Shown: piece after piece, positions 33,361 through 44,702 of the stretch
Layout: every line of letters begins with the position of its first letter
Position numbering within the stretch: the stretch's first letter is position 1
Origin: Sphagnum compactum
Lineage: Eukaryota > Bryophyta > Sphagnopsida > Sphagnales
Reading direction: 5' to 3'
Assembly (NCBI GenBank): GCA_965153455.1
Contig: OZ234500.1
Coordinates: 5,828,001 to 5,892,000 of the forward strand
DNA length: 64,000 nt
Made by a program: the position numbers and the translations under genes
Notes under the pieces: generated by a model
What the model saw: the letters and a program-made list of their open reading frames with translations, nothing else
Database searches by the model: none
Told to the model about the DNA's origin: nothing

Positions 33361-35680
33361 TGTGGCATGTTTTTTATTTATCGCCGATGTACACCTCCCG
33401 ACCGGTTGTATGGCATTACAGACCGTTCGATCAGTGTTGATCGCGGTCTGTAAGGGCCAATTGGCGTGGGCTGTATGGCATTACAGACCATTCGATCAGT
33501 GTTGATCGCTGTCTGTATGGGCCAATTAACATTCAGAAGGTGTTCACCTTCGATTCTTAAAAAATAAAACCTCATGAACCTGTCATCTTGAATTTCTCAC
33601 CGTTTGTATGATTTCCCTCTATATTTGTCAACCCTGTGTTTCTGAGAGAAGGTCGGGTTTGCTTGATCATCTAACTCTTCGCTTTAGTGTCCTTTTCCAC
33701 AGAGTGTGGCATGTTTTTTATTTATCGTCGATGTACACCTCTTGACCGGCTGTATGGCATTACAGACCGTTCGATCAGTGTTGATCGCGGTCTGTAAGGG
33801 CCAATTGGCGTGGGCTGTATGGCATTACAGACCATTCGATCAGTGTTGATCGCAGTCTGTATGGGCCAATTAGCATTCAGGAGGTGTTCACCTTCGATTC
33901 TTAAAAAATAAAACCTCATGAACCCGTCATCTTAAATTTTTCACCGTTTGTATGATTTCCCTCTGTATTTGTCAACCTTGTGCTTCTGAGAGAAGGTCGG
34001 GTTTGCTTGATCATCTAACTCTCCGCTTTAATGTCCTTTTCCACAGAGTGTGGCATGTTTTTTATTTATCGTCGATGTACACCTCTTGACCGGCTGTATG
34101 GCATTACAGACCGTTCGATCAGTGTTGATCGCGGTCTGTAAGGGCCAATTGGCGTGGGCTGTATGGCATTACAGACCATTCGATCAGTGTTGATCGCGGT
34201 CCGTATGGGCCAATTAGCATTCAGGAGGTGTTCACCTTCGATTTTTAAAAAATAAAACCTCATGAACCCGTCATCTTAAATTTCTCACCGTTTGTATGAT
34301 TTCCCTCTGTATTTGTCAACCTTGTGTTTCTGAGAGAAGGTCAGGTTTGCTTGATCATCTAACTCTCCGCTTTAGCGTCCTTTTCCACAGAGTGTGGCAT
34401 GTTTTTTATTTATCGTCGATGTACACCTCTTGACCAGCTGTATGGCATTACAGACTGTTCGATCAGTGTTGATCGCGGTCTGTAAGGGCCAATTGGCGTG
34501 GGCTGTATGGCATTACAGACCATTCGATCAATGTTGATTGCGGTCTGTATGGGCCAAATAGCATTCAGGAGGTGTTCACCTTCGATTCTTAAAAAATAAA
34601 ACCTCATGAACCCGTCATCTTAAATTTCTCACCGTTTGTATGATTTCCCTCTATATTTGTCAACCTTGTGTTTCTGAGAGAAGGTCGGGTTTGCTTAATC
34701 ATCTAACTCTCCGCTTTAGTGTCCTTTTCCACAGAGTGTGGCATGTTTTTTATTTATCGTCGATGTACACCTCTTGACCGGCTGTATGGCATTACAGACC
34801 GTTCGATCAGTGTTGATCGCGGTCTGTAAGGGCCAATTGGCGTGGGCTGTATGGCATTACAGACCATTTGATGAGTGTTGATCGCGGTTCGTATCGGCCA
34901 ATTAGCATTCAGGAGGTGTTCACCTTCGATTCTTAAAAATAAAACCTCATGAACTCGTCATCTTAAATTTTTCACCGTTTGTATGATTTCCCTCTGTATT
35001 TGTCAACCTTGTGTTTCTGAGAGAAGGTCGGGTTTGCTTGATCATCTAACTCTCCGCTTTAATGTCCTTTTCCACAGAGTGTGGCATGTTTTTTATTTAT
35101 CGTCGATGTACACCTCTTGACCGGCTGTATGGCATTACAGACCGTTCGATCAGTGTTGATCGCGGTCTGTAAGGGCCAATTGGCGTGGGCTGTATGGCAT
35201 TACAGACCATTCGATCAGTGTTGATCGCGGTCTGTATGGGCCAATTAGCATTCAGGAGGTGTTCACCTTCGATTCTTAAAAAATAGAACCTCATGAACCC
35301 GTCATCTTAAATTTCTCACCAATTGCATGATTTCCCTCTGTATTTGTTAACCTTGTGTTCCTGAGAGAAGGTGGGGTTTGCTTGATCATCCAACTCCCCG
35401 CTTCATCGTGTCCTTTTCCATAGAGTGTGGCATGTTTTTTATTTATCGTCGATGTACACCTCTTGACCGGCTGTATGGCATTACAGACCGTTCGATCAGT
35501 GTTGATCGCGGTCTATAAGGGCCAATTGGCGTGGGCTGTATGGCATTACAGACCGTTCGATCAGTGTTGATCGCGGTCTATATGGGCCAATTAGCATTTA
35601 GGAGGTGATCACCTTCGATTCTTAAAAAACAAAACCTCTCGAACCCGTCATCTTAAATTTCTCACTGTTTGTTTGATTTT
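33361..35680. repeat. 344-bp tandem satellite, seven copies, two hairpins per unit
   Basis: Units begin (TGTGGCATGTTTTTTATTT) at 33,361, 33,705, 34,049, 34,393, 34,737, 35,080 and 35,426; the last is truncated near 35,680. Spacing is 344 in the first four steps, then 343 and 346. Each unit contains an internal duplication of about 65 bases, and each half has a hairpin. The first (33,416-33,453 in unit 1) has 16-bp arms TTACAGACCG..CGATCA, a 2-base bulge and a GTGT loop, followed by the palindrome GCCAATTGGC. A 65-residue ORF repeats on the - strand in five of the units purely because of the periodicity. Confidence 0.92.
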
Positions 35681-35689
35681 TATTTGGTA

Positions 35690-36320
35690 AAGGTATCTTC
35701 CTATTGAGGAATGGCTGAGTCGTTTTTTTACTTCCGAAAATATGGTAAAAATTTGTGCTGTGACAGTCGTGCTCATGGATTCGGCATCCGGGGTGAGATA
35801 TTTTTTTAAATCGTAATTATAATGCAGGAATGTGCAACAATTCTTTTGAGCAATGTCAGAGGTGTGCACTCGATGATATATTTCAGTCACACGTAAATAT
35901 AGATTTAACTAATATGAAAGTTGCATCTTCAAATTTCAACCATTGCTGTGGTTCAAACCCACCTCCTCACTTCTGTCTTGTGGTCTTGTTTTCTCTTTTC
36001 TTTAGGGTTGCAGTTCGCCTTATTCTTGCTGTTTGGTTTTTGCAACCGCTCATAAAATTTCCCTTTCAACTACACATAAACCTTCCATTCACCAGAAGAT
36101 TTCATTTTGATTTTCAAAGAACCTTCCATTTTTTGTATATATCCCCTATATCTGGTTATGGTCTTCTTGAGTGTAATGACAGGTGATGATGGTTTTTCCT
36201 ACCACGTACCAACCTTTTTTTGTTTGTTTTCTGTTCTTGTTGCTTTTGAAGCAGCTCAGGCAAAGCTGAAACTTATTTTCTGAAATCCATTAGACCCTAC
36301 GCCAAACAACTGACGATTTC
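35690..36320. other. No supported gene between the two tandem arrays
   Basis: AT-rich spacer. The 118-residue ORF at 35,830-36,186 has no family motif and unremarkable composition. I treat it as chance. Confidence 0.4.
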
Positions 36321-36324
36321 TTGG

Positions 36325-37365
36325 GGTAGGCACCTTTTAAACAAAAATAATATTTTTGTTTAAAATGTGTACATGAGTTTTCTGATAATTCAAAATGATT
36401 CAACATGAATAATTATCGAGTATCTGAAGTGTTTGACATATTGTTCTTGTTTGACATATTATTCATGATTCAATCATGCATAATGTTTTTTAGAACATCA
36501 TAATTTTGTCAATGTTTCAACATAAATAATAATTGAGACATTAGACATTATTATTTTTCACATGAGCACTATAATTGTTTATTTAGGTAGGTACCTTTTT
36601 AAACAAAAATAATAATCATGCACCTGAAGTGCATGAAACAATATTTTTGTTTCAATAATACACGATTATTATGACAATTCAATTTAGAATAACCTGAATA
36701 ATTATCAAGTACCTGAAATGCTTGACATATTGTTCTTGTTTAACATATTATTCATGATTCAATTATGCATAATGTTTTTTAGAACATCATAATTTTGTCA
36801 ATGTTTCAACAAAAATAATAATTGAGACATTAGACATTATTATTTTTCACATGAGCATTATAATTGTTTATTTAGGTAGGTACCTTTTTAAACAAAAATA
36901 ATAATCATGCACCTGAAGTGTATGAAACAATATTTTTATTTCAATAATACATGATTATTATGACAATTTGATTTAGAACAACTTGAATAATTATCAAGTA
37001 CCTGAAGTGCTTGACATATTGTTCTTGTTTGACATATTATTCATGATTCAATTATGCATAATGTTTTTTAGAACATCATAATTTTGTCAATGTTTCAACA
37101 AAAATAATTATTGAGACATTAGACATTATTATTTTTCACATGAGCACTATAATTGTTTATTTAGGTAGGTACCTTTTTAAACAAAAATAATAATCATGCA
37201 CCTGAAGTGCATGAAACAATATTTTTGTTTCAATAATACATGATTATTTTGACAATTCGATTTAGAACAACCTGAATAATTGTCAAGTACCTGAAGTGCT
37301 AGACATATTGTTCTTGTTGAACATATTATTCGTGGTGCAATTATGCATGATGTTTTTAACTTGGC
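36325..37365. repeat. 289-bp tandem array, about 3.6 copies
   Basis: The phrase GACATATTGTTCTTGTT recurs at about 36,434, 36,724, 37,013 and 37,302, spacing 289-290. Units contain GGTAGGTACCTTTTTAAAC and a near-palindromic CACCTGAAGTGCATGAAAC stretch. AT-rich, no coding. Copies differ by only a few bases in the middle units. Confidence 0.88.
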
Positions 37366-37369
37366 TTGA

Positions 37370-40300
37370 TACCCCCTTCCAAGAACAAAGGCACTTATTT
37401 CTATTCAACCCTCAGGGAACACCTTACTTGTTCATTACAAAGTTGGAAACTATGACACGATTTTTTTGAAATTTTTTTATCAATTCCTGAAGTGGTTATC
37501 ATCCATATGAAACTATAGAACAAGTTGTTCAACCAACCAGCAATGAGGAACATGCCAAAAGGTGTTAGGGAGGCACGAAAATGCTAGAAGGCAGCAAAAT
37601 ACGATACATTACATACCACCAGGTAACCATGTCTTTTTCTAATTTTTTTCTTTTTCAATTTCATGGTTTCAAAACTTGTGGCTTGCTTTATGTTGAACTT
37701 ACACAAGAAAACCAAAAATTTACAACTTTTTATATATTTTTTTTGTAGACACAGTGTAAAATTTGGCCAAAAAAATATTCATTAGTAGGTAAACTAAATA
37801 AATAAATAAATATATAAAGTTAAATTTGGTTTATGTCATCCTGCCACTTTTTCAAGTTCATTATTTGCACTTTAAAAAAATTTATGCTGAAACAATTTTC
37901 TATAGACCAAATTTTGATCAATTAATTTCATTTTTCCTATATAAAAAATCATCATATTTTATATTAGGTTCCAATAGGTAGCCAAAAAACAGAATGATGG
38001 CTAATTTTCCTTACTTTCATAGTTTTTTTCACCCAAATTCTACTAAATCATTTTATGGATGATTGCCACTTCAGCCAAGGGACATTGGTGCAAAGGACAA
38101 CCATGATAGTGTGCAAACCTTAAAAGTAATTATTAATACATATTTGGAAGGTAAAGGAATCTGACAAGCAACAAAAGCCTTTGAAAAAAACTTGGCAAAA
38201 CTACAAAGAAGCCCCTGAACCATAAGGAAAGGAACCTCACACTTTTTGAAGCATTAAATACATAGTTTCTAGTTCCATTTTAATTTAGATTTAGTGTATA
38301 AGCCTTTAGGGGGATACATGAATAATACATTAGAAATCAATTTAAATATTAAAAAACGACACATATAGTATACCACCTTCATGTGATGAAATGGTGGTTT
38401 TTCATTTACAAGCCTAAAGAACCGGCCAGTTTTTCTTAGTGTATTTTTGGGTTTAGGGTATTGTCCAAATTTGTCAATGTACCCATTTCTTTACAGCCCA
38501 TTTCTTTACAAAGGCGAAGCGTCTGAAAATAGGCCATAGTGAACCAGCACCCAACAGCATACCACCCACTCTATGCCTATTATTACTCAGTTGTGGATGA
38601 ACCTAAACTGAGTTAATATTTCCCATGAGTTAGTATTTCCCTAGTTTTTCTGGCACCCTTTTCCTTCAATGTTCAAAGTAATTAACAACATTGAAGAAAA
38701 TTCATAAACTCAAGATTGGAAACCATAGACACCAATAATCTTCCTAAGCTTCTAGCATTGGGCATTCTTACAATAGATGTAGTATGTGAGCACAATGGAA
38801 TGGCATGACGAATGTTTTTCTTCAAATTGTCATATTGAAAATTTGGTGATTTTTTCAAGACATTAACAAAATTAGCTGAATTCACACAAGAATTCTTGGA
38901 TTGATATTAAAACAGTTAGGTTAATCCATAGCTTCTTTCCCTAACCATAGGGATCTAGTCTAGAAACTCTGGCTTCTTCCTTTTTGGTGCTCTTATTTTC
39001 AAGAATTGACATAGACAAACCAAGGATTTCTAGTCTTTTCATATTTATCTTCATATATTTCCAATTTCTAACTTACGGTAGGCAAATTCACCCTCTAAAA
39101 ATTATTGTTTTGTTTTGAAACTTAGTAATGTGCCATATATATGATGTTATAATTTCCTCGAAATTTGCTTCAAAATAGCAAAATTGGTTGAAATTAAATT
39201 AGAAAGTAACATTGTCCAAAATTTCCTGGATTTTTTTACAAGAAAGGGATAATTCACTCCCCAAAAACACATTGTTTATGAGGTATATGGCCAAAAAAAC
39301 AGTGTTTTATGAGGTATATGGGGGTTGATCAATTTGGGGTTTGAAGGGTTTAGGGTTTAAGAGCCAAGTCGTTAGGGTCCAGAGTAAGTGTGTAGTTTGT
39401 ACCAAATGTACTTGCACCTCCGTTATCACCTCAACCTGACAAAATTTTGCCCACGGATAACACCTGATTCCAGTGTACTGGATAGTCTTTTAAATAACCC
39501 TTTACGAAAATGACGACTACCTATTATGACGAAATCTGTATGGGGATGCGACAAAGAAAAGACTGTTGCTTGTATCAAGCGTGCTTTCAAGCAATGTCAG
39601 AGTAAAGTTGCTAGTTCAGAGGTACCACCAGGATTCAGGGATTGAGCATCTCAAAAGTAATCTAGATGTTTGTTGTTGATGTTCTCGTGAGCATCTGGTA
39701 TATCTCAGAAGGCACAAAATATGTCTGGATTGGTATGGTGTTCATGGTAAACTGAAATGCAAGCATATCCCAAGATTTGTGAATGATCGAGCAGCACGAA
39801 GGTCGTTGTTTGTTCAAAAGCTCAACTTCACAGAAGTGAATTTCTAGGTGTGATATAGAGTTGTTCCCCTATTTTTAGATCCTTTTCGACTACCTCCAAC
39901 TTTTATCTTCCAAACTAGCAATGTTTCTTTTAGAATGCACGATTGCTCATAGTTCACACAGTGGGTCAGTAGATTTTATCAACCTAGTTGCTAATGGAGG
40001 GACTATGGGGGACTCTGCAGGTATTGAGCAGTGTTGATGCGAGTTTTGGTCTTGGTCACAATTCGCAAGGTCCTTACCACGGGCCAAATTCACTATTGAC
40101 GTTCAAGCTCGAAGAGAAACCTGACAGGCTTGGAAGAAGCCCTAAGAGTTATTAATCCTTGCTAAAGTGAGATGGACACACGAATGGGTGTTGAGATGGA
40201 GTTGAAGGTTGTCAAGAAGGATTTGCAATTTGCATCTGCCAATTCAAACACCAAGGTGGTTGACATGGTGTCCCTTGCACCACCATATGCTCCACCGGCT

Positions 40301-40905
40301 AAATTCAAGTAAGCATCTATAGTAAGGGCTCTTATAAAATCCAAATGTTGTATAAAACAAAGCCCGTTGCTCGGTGATTTTTATATGGCGAACTTGCATA
40401 TGGTTGTTGTGGGCTCAATTTAGCTGCATTACGTTACAATGGTTGTTTCTGGGTTTTCCTAACAAGAGTCCATGCTCCATCAAACATGGAATAACCTGTA
40501 GGGGACAATGTAGGAGTAGAAATTTCCTTTTAGGACTGTTTTTTCTTTTAGTGGTTAGGCATCTATTTGGCTGTGGCAGGCATGAATGGTACCAAACAAC
40601 CAGTTTGGTTGTGGTTTGTATTTTGGCAAAGGCAGTTGAAGAAGAAGATCTGAAAGTTCATTTCAGTGAACACATTGTATGTTCCAAGTTCTATCTACTC
40701 CCAGACCTTGATTTTGTTTCTCAAATAGTTTGGTTGTATGTTAGTTGGGCTTCTAATGACTTGTATGTGTTTCCAGATTAGCTGCATAATTTTTACAGCA
40801 ATTTCTTCACCCTGCATTGAACTGTCCAAAAGAATGGCTCCAGGCCTCTGTTATCAGGTCATTGTGTGTTTCTGAAGGCCCAGTGATAGATGGGCCAGTG
40901 TTAGG
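37370..40905. other. No supported gene
   Basis: AT-rich spacer. 38,570-38,625 is the inverted partner of dispersed repeat B (12,739). A TTTAGGG doublet occurs at about 39,345. The 39,400-40,780 stretch has some balanced composition and short ORFs on both strands (for example 40,374-40,781), but none carries recognisable motifs. It could contain decayed 5' parts of the FatB-like gene that I cannot identify. Confidence 0.4.
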
Positions 40906-40910
40906 GTCTC

Positions 40911-40976
40911 TTTCCATTAGGCTGCTGTGATCACAGTTACACACAGTGTGCTGTGATCACAGCAGCCTAATGGAAA
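40911..40976. repeat. Perfect 26-bp inverted repeat with 14-base spacer
   Basis: Left arm 40,911-40,936 (TTTCCATTAGGCTGCTG then TGATCACAG) and right arm 40,951-40,976 are exact reverse complements. The spacer is TTACACACAGTGTG. Each arm also contains the 12-base palindrome CTGTGATCACAG. Perfect arms in otherwise decayed DNA imply recent origin or constraint. Confidence 0.9.
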
Positions 40977-41223
40977 ACCACTGACATAGTAGCATCTTGT
41001 TTCTTGCTGCAGGGACAATCGGTTTCCATTGGAGAGTTACAAGTGTGGTGAAAATATGTAGTTAATTAAAGGTCATATAAAATGATGGATGTTGTGATTT
41101 AATGTCACTTGCAGCAAATGATGGAATGTGTGTTGGCAGCTAGGCCTGGTCATTAATCTTAGGGAGCCATTGCCGTGCGTGCTACAACTCCCCTTGTTTG
41201 GCAAGGTGACTAATTATAACTAT

Positions 41224-41277
41224 GCCATTTGTGTTACAATAGAAGGATAAGCCATTTGTGTTACAGTAGAAGGATAA
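41224..41277 (+). repeat. 27-bp tandem duplication
   Basis: GCCATTTGTGTTACA(A/G)TAG plus AAGGATAA is present twice in direct succession with one difference. Confidence 0.8.
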
Positions 41278-41279
41278 GC

Positions 41280-42585
41280 ACATTGCTAATGTGCCTAGGC
41301 TGCTCACTAGGTTAATTCCCACACCTTGACTGTGCAGGTGATCCCTGCAGATGTAAATATGCCTGCTTGAAAACCAAGTTGGAGATCAAACTTGTCAAGG
41401 CTACGAACATTCATTGGATGCAACTTGGGTGCAACACAAAATGCGAGACTGACTGGGACAAGTTAAAGGCAATTGTTAAAGAAGAGGTGGGTGTTTTTTA
41501 GTCTTGATATTTTGTGACAAATATGCCATATGGGTAAAACTATATGCACATTTTGCCTTTAGTAGTAGACCTGTGATCTAACTCGGGCTGGTCTTGATAG
41601 GTAAACCACCCACCACCTATACAATACATTACAATCCTAAACAAAGGTAGTGAAAATTGGGCAGAAAAGTACAACGCATTAGAGGCCCGAATATGTGAGC
41701 TTGAGGAGAAGATGAATGCAATGACCTTGGAGCTGAAAGAGGTATGCCAAACTATACTACTGAGTTCATTAGTTCCCTTGCCTACACAACCCAGCCGCCT
41801 TGGTGCAAATCCAAATACAGTTGCAGAGGTTGCAAGGTGGTTTTTCCCATCATGGGAACCACTTGAACCATGATTTTTTAAACTCCCTAATTTTTGATAC
41901 AAAGCTGCTTAACGAGTGTCCATATTAAACCTGTATGGACCCTAGAATTTTCTGTGATATTAGTCGTTGAAGGAGCTAAACCGATTAAAGTCAAATGTAC
42001 CCAAGATTGTCACCTTAGTGGCACTGCAGATTTGTGAAACCTTTTTGGACATCTCAGCTTACAACATACAAGGCAGCTATTCCTTAGAGCAGCGCAGTCT
42101 AAAAGGATCTGAGTCCCTAGCTTGGGTGTCTATATCTTGTGGGCAGAATAGGACATTTTTCCTTTGAGCTTCATTCTCCTTCTAGGCTGTAAAAGCTCCT
42201 ACCATTGTGGCTGTAGGGTAGAAGTAGTGAGTAAGGAGTGATTTCCGTTCATGATCTCATACTTTGTGAGTAGCACCCAAAAGGTAATCACTGGACTCAT
42301 CTTGTAATAGTGAATCATTCTTATGGAGTTTTCTTCAAATCTCAGAAAGATTAGTCAGGTGTGATGCCTTGTGAATTGATAGGATATTGCAAGTGATGCT
42401 AATGATAAGACTTTGTTGGCTTCAGTGGAATCATCCAGTTACCCATTTGATACTGCAAGCAAAGGGGCTTAGTGGGTAATTCATGGCCATGTACAGTGGG
42501 AGATCAACAGATGCTACCAAAGTGGCTACGTTTAGAAAGACCCTGGCTGCTTCTGCTATCGACATTGGTGTGTTCTGTATGTGTA
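41280..42585. other. No confidently identified gene; possible decayed coding fragments
   Basis: A + strand segment at about 41,650-41,740 reads 'ENWAEKYNALEARICELEEK', coiled-coil-like and followed by GAGGTATG, which could be a splice donor. 41,345-41,490 reads partly open and ends in GAAGAGGTGGGT. I cannot assign either to a family; they may be exon fragments from the same gene-rich duplicate as the FatB pseudogene. Confidence 0.3.
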
Positions 42586-42589
42586 CTGT

Positions 42590-43478
42590 GGCATTTTCGG
42601 TGGGTGCAACAAAATTGGTGATCTTCACGACTTGTCCAAGGTCCAGAGATGAGATTGGTTCTAGCCTTTGGACAGAAAAAAAGGGTTCAGGTTTTTTGTC
42701 AAATCAGGAGTCACCTGCTTTGTTTCAAACATCTTTACTTTGTTCATATTGTTCGCTGCTTGTCTTTGTTTTCTTTGTTCTAGTTTTCTTTGTAGCCAAA
42801 ACGTGGTGATTTGGACATGAATCAGCATGTCAACAATGTGAAATATGTTGGATGGGTGATGGAGGTAAGCTTCTCTTAGCCTGTTTTCTCAGAAGTCAAA
42901 TAAAAGATACCTATTTCTTTTACTGATTACTTACATACATACCTCAGTTTGTGATGACCGATGGTGTGTGACAGCTCCTTTTGAGAGCACTTGGCTTCAA
43001 GAGTAATTATGCTTTTCTACCTGATGTTTGGGAGATTTGCTGTTATTTTCTGTTATCTAAGTGCCATGCTTATGCAGGATACTTGTTTCATTGTTTGGTT
43101 GGTCAATAGGAAATGTGGACACAAGGCTAATTTAGAATGTGGCTTTGGCTGCAGAGTGTTCCAGTTGCAATTTTTGAAAACTATGAACTTTCAAGCATGA
43201 CACTCAAGTACAGAAGAGAGTGCAGCCAATCTGATGCTTTACAGTCAATGTGCAGTCCTACATCCTGTACTGCAAAGCTATAGAAGGAAGCTGAAGTAGA
43301 GATGAATGGAGCAGGTTGTTCATACACAGCTGGATCTCAAACATCAATTCCAGATGTCGCCAAGTGTGTACCTCCACACTTACAGTTTACACATTTGTTG
43401 CGGTTGCAAGTTGATGGTGCAGAAATCCTCCAGGGTAAAACACAGTGGAGATTAAAAAAGTCTAAACACTTGCATTGA
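42590..43478 (+). pseudogene. FATB: FatB-type acyl-ACP thioesterase pseudogene (C-terminal exons)
   Basis: The exon 42,796-42,864 has intact splice sites (TTTGTAG acceptor, GTAAGC donor) and encodes 'KRGDLDMNQHVNNVKYVGW', the second hotdog-domain signature with the N and H that are catalytic in plant FatB. The last exon starts after GCTGCAG at 43,155 with 'SVPVAIFENYELSSMTLKYR' and ends with 'HLLRLQVDGAEILQGKTQWR' before TGA at 43,476. A TAG at 43,281 interrupts it. A frameshifted fragment around 42,610-42,700 keeps 'LSKV' and neighbouring codons of the preceding exon. FatB hydrolyses acyl-ACP in plastids to release saturated fatty acids. The N-terminal exons and transit peptide are missing and there are stops, so this is a partial duplicate. 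Confidence 0.85.
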
Positions 43479-43639
43479 AACTGGGTGCTTTTTGTAGGGT
43501 AGATAATAATATTGTAGAACACTTAAGTCTGTCATGATATGTTATGATAGGTGTGTTATGGAAGGGAAGGTAGGGGATCTAGTAACATTATCTGAAAGTT
43601 GTGCAATTCAACATTTCACAGAGCCACCTCCTCAATACC

Positions 43640-43816
43640 CAAGGGTTGCAAACCCTTTTACATTGTAAATTTTGAAATTTTAATATAGATATTTTTTTTT
43701 GCCTTCCAAAGTGACTCCAAATGAATATAAACCCTGGTTCCAAAATAAGAATACAGTGCCATGCTCTTGCGATACACAGTGGATCTCAAAACCATTTGCG
43801 AATCATAATTCTTCGT
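43640..43816 (-). repeat. 180-bp block shared with the CACTA element at 19,749 (inverted)
   Basis: Reverse complement of 19,749-19,925 at high identity. It begins right after the FatB pseudogene's downstream flank (CCTCAATACCC) and ends within three bases of a CACTG terminus at 43,819. It marks a second member of the same CACTA family. Confidence 0.75.
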
Positions 43817-43818
43817 AA

Positions 43819-44702
43819 CACTGCAAAAACCAAAAGACCAAATATACCATGTCACAGACATCGCTACATTCTTATGGGTAAAATCATTCCAGAATAGGTT
43901 TGCGAAATCATAGATTTCGTAAACTTTTAGCGGCATTTTGAGAATCCCAAAATGTTTGCGTTAGATCTTACATCGGAAACAGATAGACTTTTGAGTCGAT
44001 TCACTAAGTCGTTGCAGTGATGGGTTTGTTGCAAATAGTTTCTGATGTAATGTTAATTGCAAACTTTTAGCGGCATTTTGAGAATCCCGAAATGTTTGCG
44101 TTAGATCTTATATTGGAAACCGATAGACTTTTGAGTCGATTCGCTGAGTCGTTGCGGTGATGGGTTTGTTGCAAATAGTTTCCGATGTAATGTTAATCGC
44201 AAACTTTTAGCGGCATTTTGAGAATCCCGAAATGTTTGCGTCAGATCTTATATCGGAAACCGATAGACTTTTGAGTCGATTCGCTAAGTCGTTGCGGTGA
44301 TGGGTTTGTTGCAAATAGTTTCCGATGTAATGTTAATCGCAAACTTTTAGCTGTATTTTGAGAATCCCGAAATGTTTACGTCAGATCTTATATCGGAAAC
44401 TGATAGACTTTTGAGTCAATTCGCTAAGTCGTTGCGGTGATGGGTTTGTTGCAAATAGTTTCTGATGTAATGTTAATCGCAAACAATGTATAAAAGCAGT
44501 TATAATCGGAAAAGTTTTGCGATTTTATCAAGTTCGGGAGTTGTGAAGGACTTGCGATGGTACGGGTGCGAATGTTATGGTATCGCGAAAGGTTAAGAGT
44601 TTGCGAGGAATTATGGTTTGCAACAGCGGGCTTTTGGAAATTTCTTTCTTTGTTGTTTGCGATGATATTTGGATCGCAAAATAGCCCCCTGTTGTTGTAG
44701 TG
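43819..44702 (-). mobile_element. Non-autonomous CACTA-like element, 884 bp
   Basis: The left end reads CACTGCAAAAAC and the right end, on the opposite strand, reads CACTACAACAAC; 10 of 12 bases agree. The interior holds many TTGCGA/TCGCAA words like the autonomous element, plus four 140-bp repeats, and no coding capacity. The 3-base flanks (TAA, CCA) do not match, so a clean target-site duplication is not seen. It may be an old insertion or part of a larger rearranged copy that includes 43,640-43,816. Confidence 0.6.
43921..44480. repeat. 140-bp tandem repeat, four copies with exact period
   Basis: Copies start at 43,921, 44,061, 44,201 and 44,341 with AAACTTTTAGCGGCATTTTG. They contain GAGAATCCCGAAATGTTTGC, ATCGGAAACCGATAG (a short palindrome) and TTGCAAATAGTTTCCGATG. 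All spacings are exactly 140 bases with substitutions only. Confidence 0.93.

Noticed and set aside
33378-35294. A 65-residue ORF on the - strand, nearly identical in five of the satellite units
   Set aside because: It follows the 344-bp period of a non-coding satellite and spans the hairpins. No start context, splice sites or family motif support a gene.
33361-35680. CRISPR-like array
   Set aside because: Eukaryotic context, and the whole unit repeats without unique spacers.
39340-39360. TTTAGGG words as an interstitial telomere repeat
   Set aside because: Only one or two units occur, and the phrase is common in plant spacer DNA.
40374-40781. 135-residue ORF as a host gene
   Set aside because: No family motifs or splice support, and the surrounding DNA is decayed.
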